The notes: a model not told the origin generated them from the letters alone. A stretch of DNA of 64,000 nucleotides from Serinicoccus sediminis (GCF_004153545.1 NZ_SDVA01000001.1:434001-498000), one strand, 5' to 3'; shown: positions 16,215 to 25,136, counted from the stretch's first letter. Translations and numbers: made by a program.

Positions 16215-17686
16215 CGCAGGTCTTCCGGCTGCCGGACCTCGGCGAGGGCCTGACCGAGGCGGAGATCGTCGAGTGGCACGTCGCCGCCGGCGACGAGGTC
16301 GGCGTCGACCAGGAGGTCGTCACCGTCGAGACCGCGAAGGCCGCGGTCTCCGTCCCCTGCCCGTATGCCGGCACCGTCGCCCGGGTGCACGCCGAGCCGG
16401 GGCAGGTCCTGCCCGTCGGCGAGCCGCTCATCACCATCGGTGAGGCCGGTTCGTCCGAGGGTGACGGTGGGGCACCCCGGGCCGCGGGGGCCGGTTCGGA
16501 GGGCAGCGGGGACGCCGGCGGTCGTGCCGCGGGCGGTGAGCAGTACCGCGAGGAGGAGCAGGCCGGCGCCCGGCTGCCCGAGGGGGATGCCGCCGCGGGG
16601 CGCGAGGGGGATGCCGCCGCGGGGCGCGAGGAGCAGCCGGAGCGCCCGCTCATCGGCTACGGCGCCGGCGACGGCCCGGCCCGGCGCGCCGGTGGCCGGC
16701 GCCGCCGCGCGGCCTCCAGCACCACCACCCCACCGAGCGCCGCGAAGGGTTCCTCGACCACCCCACCGAGCGCCGCGAAGGGTGGCCGTGCGGTGCGGGT
16801 CATCTCCCCCCTCGTCCGCCACCTGGCCCACGAGCACGGCGTCGACCTGACCGCGGTGCCGCCCGGCCCGACGGGGGTCATCCGCCGGGCCGACCTCGAG
16901 GCATACCTCTCCTCCCGGGTCGACCGGACCGACAGCGCCGCCGAGCAGGGCACCCGGCCGGTCACCCCTGAGCACGCCGCCCTCCGCACCGGTGCCGACA
17001 CCCGCATCCCCATCCAGGGCGTGCAGCGGCTCATGGTCGAGCGGCTCTCCACCTCCCGCCGCGAGATCCCCGACGCCACCACCTGGGTCGACGTGGACGC
17101 CACCCGGCTGATGAAGGCCAAGGACGCCCTCAAGGCCGCCCGACCCGACGCGGGGATCGGCGTGCTGCCGCTCCTGGCCCGCATCACCGTGGCCGGGCTG
17201 CGGGCATACCCGGCGCTCAACTCCTCGGTCGACACCGAGGCCGGCGAGATCGTCCACCACGGCGCGGTCAACCTCGGTTTCGCGGCCCAGAGCCCGCGTG
17301 GCCTCGTGGTGCCGGTCGTGCACAACGCTCACGCGATGACGACGACCGAGCTGGCGGCCGCCCTGCGCGAGCTCACCCTCAAGGCCCGCGACGGCAAGGT
17401 GTCGCCCGCCGAGCTGACCGGCGGGACGTTCACCCTCAACAACTACGGGGTCTTCGGGGTGGACGGCTCGACGCCGATCATCAACCACCCCGAGGCCGCG
17501 ATGCTCGGGGTGGGTCGCATCGTCGACAAGCCGTGGGCCCACCACGGCAAGGTGAAGGTCCGCAAGGTCACCCAGCTGTCCTTCTCCTTCGACCACCGGG
17601 TGTGCGACGGCGGCACGGCGGGCGGGTTCCTCCGGTTCGTGGCCGACTGCGTGGAGCAGCCGGCGGCCCTGCTCGCCGACCTCTGA
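16211..17686 (+). CDS. bkdC: Dihydrolipoamide acyltransferase E2 of the branched-chain complex
   Basis: This 491-residue core subunit transfers the acyl group to CoA. One lipoyl domain (about 1-80) carries lipoyl-Lys43 in VETAKAAVSV. A long linker follows, then a peripheral subunit-binding domain (about 196-237, ISPLVRHLAHEHGVDLTAV) and the catalytic domain ending FSFDHRVCDGG, with the active His and Asp. The linker holds two kinds of in-frame DNA repeat: GDAAAGRE twice, and TTPPSAAKG twice with a 33-bp period. The second pair is coded by copies of the same 20-bp element found in intergenic DNA at 1286 and 37205. Confidence 0.94.
   Translation: MTQVFRLPDLGEGLTEAEIVEWHVAAGDEVGVDQEVVTVETAKAAVSVPCPYAGTVARVHAEPGQVLPVGEPLITIGEAGSSEGDGGAPRAAGAGSEGSGDAGGRAAGGEQYREEEQAGARLPEGDAAAGREGDAAAGREEQPERPLIGYGAGDGPARRAGGRRRRAASSTTTPPSAAKGSSTTPPSAAKGGRAVRVISPLVRHLAHEHGVDLTAVPPGPTGVIRRADLEAYLSSRVDRTDSAAEQGTRPVTPEHAALRTGADTRIPIQGVQRLMVERLSTSRREIPDATTWVDVDATRLMKAKDALKAARPDAGIGVLPLLARITVAGLRAYPALNSSVDTEAGEIVHHGAVNLGFAAQSPRGLVVPVVHNAHAMTTTELAAALRELTLKARDGKVSPAELTGGTFTLNNYGVFGVDGSTPIINHPEAAMLGVGRIVDKPWAHHGKVKVRKVTQLSFSFDHRVCDGGTAGGFLRFVADCVEQPAALLADL
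16732..16784 (+). repeat. Two in-frame copies of the dispersed 20-bp element in the E2 linker
   Basis: Copies at 16732-16751 and 16765-16784 read ACCGAGCGCCGCGAAGGGTT and ...GGGTG, differing from the intergenic form mainly by AATGG to AAGGG. They are 33 bp apart (11 codons), whereas intergenic copies at 37205 are 32 bp apart, so the coding version keeps the frame. They encode PPSAAKG. Confidence 0.8.
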
Positions 17687-17723
17687 GGCGCCCGACGGGC
17701 GCCGTCGGGCACCTGACCCTCAG
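17683..17723. terminator. Nested hairpin terminator between bkdC and the SGNH/CWB2 gene
   Basis: An inner 9-bp stem (17690-17698 with 17702-17710, GCCCGACGG) is enclosed by CTGAGG (17683-17688) and CCTCAG (17718-17723). It covers the 33-bp gap between two converging genes and touches both stop codons. Confidence 0.7.
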
Positions 17724-19582
17724 GAGGTCAGCCGCAGGAGGGTCCGCCGGACGTCCTCGCCGACCGCGCCGGCCCCGCCGGTGAGCACGAGCCGCTCGGG
17801 CGCGATCCGCTCCAGAGCCTCCCGGGTCGCGGTCGGCACCCTGCCCGGGGCCGTCAGCAGGACGGCGCCGCCCTGGGCGGCAGCGACCGGCCCGGCCGCC
17901 AGCGCGTCGGCGAAGGTCAGACCGGACCCGACGTGCAGCACCTCGGCACCCCGGCCCGCGAGCAGGGCTGCGGTGGCGTAGCGGTCGTCCCCGCCGATCC
18001 GCTGCACGCTGCTGCCGAGCTCCTCCAGGTCCTCCTCGACCGTGCCGGCCACCGCGCCCTCCCCGCCGACGACGACGATGCGCGCGGGGTCGAGGTCACG
18101 CAGCGCGGCCACGGTCGCCTCGGGGATCTCGTCGTGGCGCACGAGCAGGACGGGCGCCTCCTGCTGGCCGGCCCGCGCGGCTGCGGCCAGCGCGTCCGGG
18201 AAGTCCTCCCCCGTGGCGACGAAGACGCTGCCCCGCCGCTGCACGGGCTCCACCTGGGCCACGGCGGCGGCGGTCTCGTAGCGGCCGGGCCCGGACACCC
18301 GCTCCGTCGGGGCCAGCTCGGCGGCCTCCTCCAGCACGGTCCGGAGCACGGCACCCTCGCCGCCGACCACGAGGATCTCGCTCGGCTCGAGCCGCAGCAG
18401 CGCCGCGCGGGTGGCCGCCGGCAGCCGGGCACCGCCGGTGAGGAGCACCGCCTCACCCCGGGCGCCCGCCTTGGCCGCGGCGGCCAGGGCGTCCGGGAAG
18501 TCGCGCCCGCTGGTGAGGAAGACCCGGCCGCCCGGCTCGGCGGACCGCGCCAGCAGGGCCGCGGTGGAGAACCGGTCGGTGCCGCCCACCCGGTCCACCG
18601 AGGGGCGGTATGCCGCCACCCCGGCCTCGTACAGGCGCTGGTGCAGGGGGTCGGTGAGGGTGGCGGTGTAGCTCGGGACGAGGTGGGACCCGCTGCCGTA
18701 GAGCTGGGCGCGACCGACCACGGCCGCGCATTTCGGGGCGAGGTAGGACCGCGGGCACACCCAGTCGCGCAGGTCGACGAACAGTGCGCCCGGCACCCGC
18801 TCCGCAGCCTCCCGCATCGAGGGGTTGCCGCTGCGCGACTCCAGCAGCGAGACCGCGCACGAGCGCAGGTCGCCCCCGTCCTCGAGCACCTCGGCCACGC
18901 AGGCGGACGGGTTGCCGTCGCTGGGCACCGGGGAGTCCCACAGGGCCACGACCTGGTCCACGCCCAGCTCCCGCAGCCAGGTCCAGGTGCGGGTGTAGCC
19001 GTCGGGGACCTCGCGGCGCATGCCCCCCGTAATGACGAGGTCGGGGCGGTGCTCCTCGAGGTGGTCGCGCAGCGCGGCCTTGTAGTCGTCGCACTCGGGG
19101 TAGGTCGGCTCGGGCTCGTCGGTGAACGAGCAGGCCAGCTTGGTGTACATCCGCAGCCGCCAGCCCTCGCGCAGCGCGATCTCCTCCAGCGCCGGGAAGT
19201 ACTGCCCGACCTTGGACGACCCGAGCACGGCCACCTCGACCTCGCCCTCGGGGTCGCCGTAGACGCAGCCCGGGGCCACCGTCGTGCCGCGCCGCCCGAC
19301 GTGGCAGCCGTCGGCGTAGTAGGCCGGGTACATCCGGGTCACCGCGCTCAGCGGCGGCGTCATCGGCAGGACGGGGCCCGCCTGGGTGAGGTCCGCCAGC
19401 TCCAGCGACGGCTCGCTCCACCCGTCGTCCCGCAGCGCGCGGGCGCCGAGCTCGTCCTCCGGGCCGGTCAGCGCGGTCGCGGGCAGGGCGGTCAGCGCCA
19501 GGACGCCGCCGAGCAGGGCCGCGGCGCAGGCGCGCAGGAGACGGGCCGGGCGCGGGCGCCCGGTCGAGGGACGGTGGGACAC
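17720..19582 (-). CDS. Secreted SGNH-like protein with three C-terminal cell-wall-binding repeat 2 units
   Basis: This 620-residue precursor has an N-terminal signal (about 15-37, CAAALLGGVLALTALPATA). Residues of about 90-330 resemble the SGNH domain fused to membrane acyltransferases of the OafA type, here without the membrane part. Block I reads VAVLGSSKVGQYFPAL where GDSH is usual, and the C-terminal DxxH motif reads GSGSHLVPSY, so the serine and histidine remain but the aspartates are missing. Three CWB2 units follow (RVGGTDRFSTAALLA, RVSGPGRYETAAAVA, RIGGDDRYATAALLA). It is probably a wall-bound carbohydrate esterase or a degenerate binding relative. GTG 19582 is favoured by an ideally placed -10 box. 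Confidence 0.78.
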   Translation of the reverse strand: MSHRPSTGRPRPARLLRACAAALLGGVLALTALPATALTGPEDELGARALRDDGWSEPSLELADLTQAGPVLPMTPPLSAVTRMYPAYYADGCHVGRRGTTVAPGCVYGDPEGEVEVAVLGSSKVGQYFPALEEIALREGWRLRMYTKLACSFTDEPEPTYPECDDYKAALRDHLEEHRPDLVITGGMRREVPDGYTRTWTWLRELGVDQVVALWDSPVPSDGNPSACVAEVLEDGGDLRSCAVSLLESRSGNPSMREAAERVPGALFVDLRDWVCPRSYLAPKCAAVVGRAQLYGSGSHLVPSYTATLTDPLHQRLYEAGVAAYRPSVDRVGGTDRFSTAALLARSAEPGGRVFLTSGRDFPDALAAAAKAGARGEAVLLTGGARLPAATRAALLRLEPSEILVVGGEGAVLRTVLEEAAELAPTERVSGPGRYETAAAVAQVEPVQRRGSVFVATGEDFPDALAAAARAGQQEAPVLLVRHDEIPEATVAALRDLDPARIVVVGGEGAVAGTVEEDLEELGSSVQRIGGDDRYATAALLAGRGAEVLHVGSGLTFADALAAGPVAAAQGGAVLLTAPGRVPTATREALERIAPERLVLTGGAGAVGEDVRRTLLRLTS

Positions 19583-19595
19583 ACCGCGGAGTCTA
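19583..19595 (-). promoter_or_regulatory. Leaderless-type -10 box for the SGNH/CWB2 gene
   Basis: On the minus strand TAGACT (19595-19590) is followed by seven bases and then GTG 19582. No ribosome-binding site is present. The divergent kinase gene begins only 43 bases away. Confidence 0.5.
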
Positions 19596-19625
19596 CGGTC
19601 GGGCGGTTCTGGCACCATCGCTCGC

Positions 19626-20567
19626 GTGGAGCAGTGGGAGGTCGTGGCGGCGGCGCAGGCCCGTCCGTGGGCCGACCAGGAGTGGGCGGTCGAACTGCTC
19701 GAGCGCTTCCCCGAGGTCCTGGCCCGCACGGTGCGGCGGTGGGACCTCGTCATCGAGCGGGCTCACACCGACGGGGTCGGCCTGCCGGTGCTGGAGGTCC
19801 GGCGCGGCCCCGAGCGGGCGGCGGTGAAGTTCGACGACGCGGGCACGGACCTGGGCCAGCAGGTGCGGGTCATGCGGGCGGCCGCGGGGCGCGGCTACTG
19901 CCGGGTCCTGGACCACGCTCCCGACCTCGGCGCCGCCTTGTTGGAGCGGCTCGGGCCCTCGCTCGCCCGGACCACCCCCGACGGCCTCGCGCAGGTCGAG
20001 GTGCTGGTCGGGCTCCTGGAGCAGGCGTGGGAGCTGCCGCCGGAGGTGGCCCAGGACGAGCACCCGGGCGAGAAGGCCAGCCAGCTGCTGGCGATCGTCG
20101 AGACCGAGGTCGCCGAGGGAGGGTGGGTGCGACGGCACACCGGCGTCTTCGACCGCGCGGCGGCCCTCGCCCGGGACCTCGTCGCCGACCCGCACCCGGA
20201 CCGGGTGGTGGTGCACGGCGACGCGCACAGCCTCAACGCGCTGCAGCGGCCCGGCGGCGGCTACGCCTTCATCGACCCGGACGGGTTCCTCTGCGAGCGC
20301 GACTACGACGCCGGGGTCGTGCTGCGCGACCTCATGACCGAGCTGGAGCAGGTGGCCGGGGAGGGCAGCGCCGGCGCCGCGCGGGCGTGGCACCGGCACC
20401 AGGTCGAGGCGGTGTGCCGACGGCTGGGGCTCGAGCCGGACCGCGTCGACGCCTGGGCCTTCGTCGAGCGGGTGACGACCGGGGTATGGCTGCACCGCCT
20501 CGGCTACGTCGACGACGGCGAGCGGTGGCTGGGCACCGCCCACCTCCTCGCACCGGACGCGCGGTAG
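19626..20567 (+). CDS. Aminoglycoside phosphotransferase / streptomycin 6-kinase-like protein
   Basis: This 313-residue protein has a kinase fold of the APH(6)/hydroxyurea-resistance group. The catalytic loop is HGDAHSLNAL with the expected Asp and Asn, and the metal site is FIDPDGFLCERDYDAG in place of the DFG segment. The ATP-binding lysine is probably in RAAVKFDD. Family members phosphorylate streptomycin or act on other small sugars; resistance in this strain is not shown by the sequence. GTG 19626 starts the alignable part; no good ribosome site is seen. It is monocistronic, divergent from the SGNH gene and convergent with etfA. Confidence 0.8.
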   Translation: MEQWEVVAAAQARPWADQEWAVELLERFPEVLARTVRRWDLVIERAHTDGVGLPVLEVRRGPERAAVKFDDAGTDLGQQVRVMRAAAGRGYCRVLDHAPDLGAALLERLGPSLARTTPDGLAQVEVLVGLLEQAWELPPEVAQDEHPGEKASQLLAIVETEVAEGGWVRRHTGVFDRAAALARDLVADPHPDRVVVHGDAHSLNALQRPGGGYAFIDPDGFLCERDYDAGVVLRDLMTELEQVAGEGSAGAARAWHRHQVEAVCRRLGLEPDRVDAWAFVERVTTGVWLHRLGYVDDGERWLGTAHLLAPDAR

Positions 20568-20594
20568 GACCGCACCCGGGCACGCGTCCGGTGC
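20550..20594. terminator. Hairpin at the 3' end of the phosphotransferase gene
   Basis: Twelve-base arms (20550-20561 and 20583-20594, GCACCGGACGCG) with a 21-base loop span the phosphotransferase stop and the short gap to the converging etfA gene. Confidence 0.65.
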
Positions 20595-20607
20595 CGGAGG
20601 ACAGGCC

Positions 20608-21594
20608 CTAGGAGAGCTCCTCCAGGACGGCCGGGATGACCTCGTGCATGTCGCCGATGACGGCATACCGCGCCTTGGTCACCATCGGGGCCTCGCCGTC
20701 GGTGTTGATGGCGATGATCGTCTTGGACGAGCTGCAGCCGGCCCAGTGCTGGATGGCGCCGCTGATGCCGCAGGCGAGGTAGAGGTCCGGAGCGATCCGG
20801 CTGCCGGTCTGCCCGACCTGCTCGTGGTGCGGCCGCCAGCCCAGGCTGGTGACCACGCGCGACACCCCGACCGCGCCGCCGAGCCGGGCCGCGAGGGCCT
20901 CGACGTCGTCGAACTGGTCCGGACCGCCCACGCCGCGGCCGGCCCCGACGACGACGTTGGCGCCGGTGAGCGCGGAGGTGTCCCCGCCCTCGCGGGCCTC
21001 GATCCGCACCACCTGGGCGGCCAGGTCGGCGTCGGTCAGCTCCACGTCGACCTCGGCGACGTGCGCCGGGCCGGGCGACGGGGCCGCCTGGGGGGCCACG
21101 GCGTGCCCGGCGACCGATGCGACCGCGAGCCCCGCACCGTCACCCAGGGCGACCCGTTCCAGCACGGCACCGCCGACGACCTGCCGCTCCACCTCGAGGG
21201 GCTCGCTCTGCACGACCGCGACGACGTTGCACGGCATCGGCACGCTACGCGCGGCGGCGACGTGCGCGAGCACCTCGTTGCCGTGCGGGGTCCCCCCGCC
21301 GATGAGGTATGCCGCACCTCCCGCCTCGGCGGCCGCGTCCACGACGCGAGCCCAGGCGCGGGCGGCATACCGCTCCAGCCGCGCGTCGGGGGAGACGTGC
21401 AGGGTGCGCACCCCCTGCTCCCGGCAGTGCGCGAGCACCGCCTCGGTAGGCTGGCCGACCGCCCCGACGAGGACCGCGTCGACCTCGTCGCCCGGCAGCG
21501 ACCGGGCGAAGGTCAGCACCTCCTGGGAGACCACCGACAGACCGGCGCCCAGGTCGTCCAGGTCCTCGGGCTCCACCAGCACCAGCACGCTCAT
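20608..21594 (-). CDS. etfA: Electron transfer flavoprotein alpha subunit
   Basis: With EtfB it accepts electrons from the dehydrogenase encoded upstream and passes them to the respiratory chain through ETF:quinone oxidoreductase. It has 328 residues, normal length. The C-terminal FAD domain shows VVGAGRGVGG, SRVVTSLGW, QVGQTGSRIAPDLYLACGISGAIQHWAG, SKTIIAINTD and APMVTKARYAVIGDM. The ATG overlaps the etfB stop. The operon order is dehydrogenase, etfB, etfA, so this ETF is probably dedicated to dimethylglycine/sarcosine-type oxidation and not fatty acid oxidation. Confidence 0.94.
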   Translation of the reverse strand: MSVLVLVEPEDLDDLGAGLSVVSQEVLTFARSLPGDEVDAVLVGAVGQPTEAVLAHCREQGVRTLHVSPDARLERYAARAWARVVDAAAEAGGAAYLIGGGTPHGNEVLAHVAAARSVPMPCNVVAVVQSEPLEVERQVVGGAVLERVALGDGAGLAVASVAGHAVAPQAAPSPGPAHVAEVDVELTDADLAAQVVRIEAREGGDTSALTGANVVVGAGRGVGGPDQFDDVEALAARLGGAVGVSRVVTSLGWRPHHEQVGQTGSRIAPDLYLACGISGAIQHWAGCSSSKTIIAINTDGEAPMVTKARYAVIGDMHEVIPAVLEELS

Positions 21595-22361
21595 CGCACG
21601 ACTCCCAGCTCTCGCAGCACGTCGACCAGCCGCGGCGCGGCCGTCTTCCCCTCGCCGAGCACCTCGACGTTGCTCTCCGGCGGCGGCAGCACGCGCAGGC
21701 CCAGCCGGCCGCTGCCCCGCGGCGCACCCGAGGGCTCGAGGACCTCGATGCGCGCCTTCTTGGCCTTCATGCGCCCGCTGATGTTGGGGTAGCGCGGCTC
21801 GACGCCGCCCTCCCACACGGTGAGCACGGCCGGCATCGGGACGTCGAAGACCTCCGTCGGGCCGGACACGCTGGAGCGCACCTCCAGCCGGTCGCCGGAG
21901 ACCGCCACCTCCTGCGCCCCGGCCACGACCGGCCGGTCCAGCAGGTGGGCGAGCCGGATCCCGACCTGGTGGTCACCGGTGTCGGCGGCGTCGTTGCCGA
22001 CCAGCACGAGGTCGAACGGACGACCCTCGCCCGCGCGGGCCTGCACGACCTCGGCGATCGCGGCCGCGACGTCGGCCGGGCCGTAGTCGTCGGCGGTCGC
22101 GTCGATCCGGACCGCCTCGTCGGCCCCGACCGCGAGGGCGGCGCGCAGCTGCTCCACGCTGTCGTCGTCACCCAGGGTGAGCACGGTGACCGACCCGCCG
22201 GTGTCCCCGGCGACGCTGACCGCGATCTCCACGGCGCACTCCTCGTGGCTGCTCATCGAGTAGCCGGCGTAGCGCCCGTCGATCGAGCCGCCGTCGGCGG
22301 TGAGCACGACCTCGCCGGAGGTGTCCGGCGCCCGCTTCACGCAGACCAGGACGTCGGCCAT
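21591..22361 (-). CDS. etfB: Electron transfer flavoprotein beta subunit
   Basis: This 256-residue AMP-binding partner of EtfA begins MADVLVCVKRAPDTSGEV. It shows the ETF beta landmarks ALAVGADEAVRID, DLVLVGNDAADTGDHQVGIRLAHLL and the recognition-loop area VLTVWEGGVEPRYPNISGRMKAKK. The start is the ATG one base after the dehydrogenase stop; the frame is open further upstream, but that part is the dehydrogenase gene read in another frame. The stop overlaps the etfA start, giving tight co-translation. Confidence 0.94.
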   Translation of the reverse strand: MADVLVCVKRAPDTSGEVVLTADGGSIDGRYAGYSMSSHEECAVEIAVSVAGDTGGSVTVLTLGDDDSVEQLRAALAVGADEAVRIDATADDYGPADVAAAIAEVVQARAGEGRPFDLVLVGNDAADTGDHQVGIRLAHLLDRPVVAGAQEVAVSGDRLEVRSSVSGPTEVFDVPMPAVLTVWEGGVEPRYPNISGRMKAKKARIEVLEPSGAPRGSGRLGLRVLPPPESNVEVLGEGKTAAPRLVDVLRELGVVR

Positions 22362-22362
22362 C

Positions 22363-24960
22363 TCAGGCCACCCCCACCGGCTCGGCCGCCACCGGGGCGC
22401 CCGTGGCGGTGCTGCCGGTCCCGGACTGCTCGAGCTCGGCATACCGCCCCTTGACCCGCAGGTTGTCCGGGTCGAGCAGCGGGGTCGCGTCGACGCTGGC
22501 GACGGTCACCGGGTAGAGCTCCTCCATGTAGGACACGGCGAGCTCGGTGCCGACGACCGCCTGCTCGGGGGGCAGGAAGGCCATGAGCACGTGCTTGCCG
22601 AGACTGGGGGCGGAGGCCGCCGAGGTGACGTAGGGGTGGTGCCCGTGCCCGTCGGTGAGGGGCTCACCGTCGCGGCCCAGGATCGGCTCGCCACCGAGCA
22701 TGTAGCGCTTGACCCCGCTCGCCGAGGTGTGGTCGTCGACGGTCAGCGCGCAGAGCACCGCCTTCGGCGGCTGCCCCGCCTGGGCCAGCACCGCCTCCTT
22801 GCCGATGAAGTCGGCGTCCTTGACCTTGGGCCGCTCCATGCCGGTCTCGGAGAGGGTGCGCTCGGCGTCCAGCTCGGCACCGTAGGCGCGGTAGCCCTTC
22901 TCGATCCGACCCGTGGCGGTGTAGACCCCGATGCCGACGGGGACCACGCCGTGCGGGCGGCCCGCCTCGATGAGCCGCTCCCAGAGCTGGGCCCCGGTCT
23001 CGATGGGCACGTAGAGCTCCCACCCGAACTCGCCGACGTAGGAGATGCGCGAGGCCAGCACCGACAGGTCGCCCACCTCGATGAGCCGGCAGGTGCCGAA
23101 GCGGAAGGCCTCCGGCGACAGGTCGTCGTCGGTGAGCGCGCCGAGCACGTCACCGGCGCGCGGACCCCATACCCCGATCGTGGAGTATGCCGAGGTCAGG
23201 TCCACGAGCGAGGCTCCCTCGGGCAGGTGGTCGGCGAACCACTTCTGGTCGACCATGCCGTGCGCGCCCCCGGTGACGACCCGGAAGCGGTCGTGCGCCA
23301 GCCTCATGACCGTGAGGTCGGAGCGGAAGCCGCCCGTCTCGTCCAGCACCGGGGTGTAGACCACCCGGCCGATCGCGACGTCGGCCTGGGCGACGATGAT
23401 GCGCTGCACCGCGTCGAGCGCGGCCGGGCCGACGATGTCGAAGATCGCGAAGGCGGTGAGGTCGACGATGCCGCCGCGGGCCCGCAGGGCCAGGTGCTCG
23501 GCGTTGATGACCGGGGACCACCAGCGCGCGTCCCACTCGTGCTCGCGGGGCATGACGGCGTCGCCGAACTCCTCGAGCAGCGGCTCGTTGGAGGCGTACC
23601 ACTGCGGGCGCTCCCACCCGGCGGCCTCGTAGAACACCGCCCCGAGCTCGCGCTGGCTGGCGTGCATCGGCGAGAGCCGGATGGGCCGGGAGCTCTGCCA
23701 CTGCTCGGAGGGGTGCACGATGCCGTAGGTCTTGTTGAACGCCTCGCTGGTCCGGGCGCGGATGTGGGCGCGGGTGCGCTGGTGGGGGTAGAAGCGGGCG
23801 ATGTCGCTGTGCCCCAGGTCGATCTCCGGGTTGCCGTGGGTCATCCACTCCGCGACCGCGCGGCCGACCCCCGGGCCCTCCTTGATCCACACCGCCGCGC
23901 AGCTCCACAGACCCTTGACCTCGGGGGTCTCGCCGAGCACCGGCGCGCCGTCCGGGGTGAGCGAGAGCAGGCCGTTGATGGCGTAGCGGATCTCGGCGCG
24001 CTCGTCGCCGAGCAGCTCGGGCATGAGCTCCAGCGCCTGCTCGAGCTGGGGGTCGAAGTCGTCCTCGGTGAACGGCATCTCGGTCGGCGACAGCTTCGCC
24101 TGCGCGATCGAGGGGATCTCGTCCGGCTCGTGCAGGATCGCGCGGTGGGCGTAGGAGCCGACCTCCATGTCCGAGCCGTGCTGACGCTCGTAGCAGAAGG
24201 TGTCCATGTCGCGGATGATCGGGAAGCTGATCTCACCCGGCTTCTCCGCGAGCTGGGCACAGGGGCCGACCGAGATCATCTGGTGCACGGCGGGGGTGAG
24301 CGGGATGTGCGCGCCGGCCATCCGGGCGAGCCGGGGGCTCCAGACGCCACAGGCGATGACGACGACCGGCGCCTCGATGTCGCCCCGGTCGGTCTGGACC
24401 GCGCTGATCCGGCCCTCGGTGACCGTCATGCCGGTGACCTCGACGTTGGCGACCGTGGTGAGAACGCCCCTGGCCTGGGCGCTCTCGCGCATGATCGTCC
24501 CGGCCCGCAGCGAGTCGACGACGCCGACGCTCGGGGTGTAGAAGCCGCCGACGATGACCTCGGGGTCGAGGAAGGGCACCATCTCGGCGACCTCCTGCGG
24601 GGTCACCAGGCGCGACTCGATGCCCCAGGCCCTGGCCGAGGACATCCGGCGGCGCAGCTCCTCCATCCGCTCCTCGGTGCGGGCGACCTCGATGCCGCCG
24701 GACGTGGTGAGGACGCCCATCTCGTCGTACTGCCGCATCGAGTCCAGGGTCAGGTCGGTGATCTCCCGGCTGTGGTCCACCGGGAAGATGAAGTTGGAGG
24801 CGTGCCCGGTCGACCCGCCGGGGTTGGGCAGGGGGCCCTTGTCGATCTGCACGATGTCGGTCCACCCCAGCTCGGCGAGGTGGTGGACCAGCGAGTTGCC
24901 GACGATGCCGGCCCCGATGACGAGGACGTCGCAGCGGTCGGGGAGGGATGAGGTGCTCAT
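22363..24960 (-). CDS. FAD-dependent dimethylglycine/sarcosine dehydrogenase-type enzyme with THF-binding GcvT domain
   Basis: It probably oxidises an N-methyl group of dimethylglycine (or sarcosine) and transfers the carbon to tetrahydrofolate as methylene-THF, passing electrons to the adjacent ETF. It has 865 residues. The N-terminal DAO/FAD domain begins with the dinucleotide motif GAGIVG (16-21), and GSTGHAS places His53 where related enzymes attach FAD covalently. The middle is an FAO-type domain; the C-terminal half is a GcvT-like aminomethyltransferase domain (GEFGWELYVPIETG, EKGYRAYGAELDAERT). The distinction between dimethylglycine and sarcosine cannot be made by eye; the betaine-demethylation genes at 30531-38190 favour dimethylglycine. 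It leads the operon with etfB and etfA. Confidence 0.87.
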   Translation of the reverse strand: MSTSSLPDRCDVLVIGAGIVGNSLVHHLAELGWTDIVQIDKGPLPNPGGSTGHASNFIFPVDHSREITDLTLDSMRQYDEMGVLTTSGGIEVARTEERMEELRRRMSSARAWGIESRLVTPQEVAEMVPFLDPEVIVGGFYTPSVGVVDSLRAGTIMRESAQARGVLTTVANVEVTGMTVTEGRISAVQTDRGDIEAPVVVIACGVWSPRLARMAGAHIPLTPAVHQMISVGPCAQLAEKPGEISFPIIRDMDTFCYERQHGSDMEVGSYAHRAILHEPDEIPSIAQAKLSPTEMPFTEDDFDPQLEQALELMPELLGDERAEIRYAINGLLSLTPDGAPVLGETPEVKGLWSCAAVWIKEGPGVGRAVAEWMTHGNPEIDLGHSDIARFYPHQRTRAHIRARTSEAFNKTYGIVHPSEQWQSSRPIRLSPMHASQRELGAVFYEAAGWERPQWYASNEPLLEEFGDAVMPREHEWDARWWSPVINAEHLALRARGGIVDLTAFAIFDIVGPAALDAVQRIIVAQADVAIGRVVYTPVLDETGGFRSDLTVMRLAHDRFRVVTGGAHGMVDQKWFADHLPEGASLVDLTSAYSTIGVWGPRAGDVLGALTDDDLSPEAFRFGTCRLIEVGDLSVLASRISYVGEFGWELYVPIETGAQLWERLIEAGRPHGVVPVGIGVYTATGRIEKGYRAYGAELDAERTLSETGMERPKVKDADFIGKEAVLAQAGQPPKAVLCALTVDDHTSASGVKRYMLGGEPILGRDGEPLTDGHGHHPYVTSAASAPSLGKHVLMAFLPPEQAVVGTELAVSYMEELYPVTVASVDATPLLDPDNLRVKGRYAELEQSGTGSTATGAPVAAEPVGVA

Positions 24961-24975
24961 GGTCGCCCTTCTGGT

Positions 24976-25011
24976 GGTGCGTATCGCGCAACAGCGCGCG
25001 TATCACGCAAC
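24976..25011 (-). promoter_or_regulatory. Tandem candidate IclR operators upstream of the dehydrogenase-etf operon
   Basis: Two sites 19 bp apart, GGTGC-GTATCGC-GCAAC (24976-24992) and CGCGC-GTATCAC-GCAAC (24995-25011), share GTATCRCGCAAC. The first matches GTTGC-N7-GCAAC with one mismatch; the second keeps mainly the right half. The same palindrome is perfect at the neighbouring iclR start (25932) and at the metF start (38182). The rest of the 176-bp gap 24961-25136 shows nothing I recognise. Confidence 0.6.
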
Positions 25012-25136
25012 CAGTCTCATCCCGGTGGGTCGGGGTGTCAAGGGTCCACGCGGCCCGACGGGCACCGTGCGCGACGACCTGGGGGTATGCCGCCGCCTGG
25101 CGTCGTGGTGCCCGTCCGGCGACCCGCGGCGCGGGC

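Noticed and set aside
17933-20611. Plus-strand open frame of 892 codons across the SGNH/CWB2 and phosphotransferase genes
   Set aside because: It runs antisense to one real gene and out of frame with another; the composition is low-complexity Arg/Gly/Pro and there is no ribosome site.
22300-24951. Long plus-strand open frame (883 codons) opposite the FAD/GcvT dehydrogenase
   Set aside because: It is a GC-rich shadow: Arg/Gly/Asp/Val-heavy, no domain, while the minus strand encodes a clear family protein.
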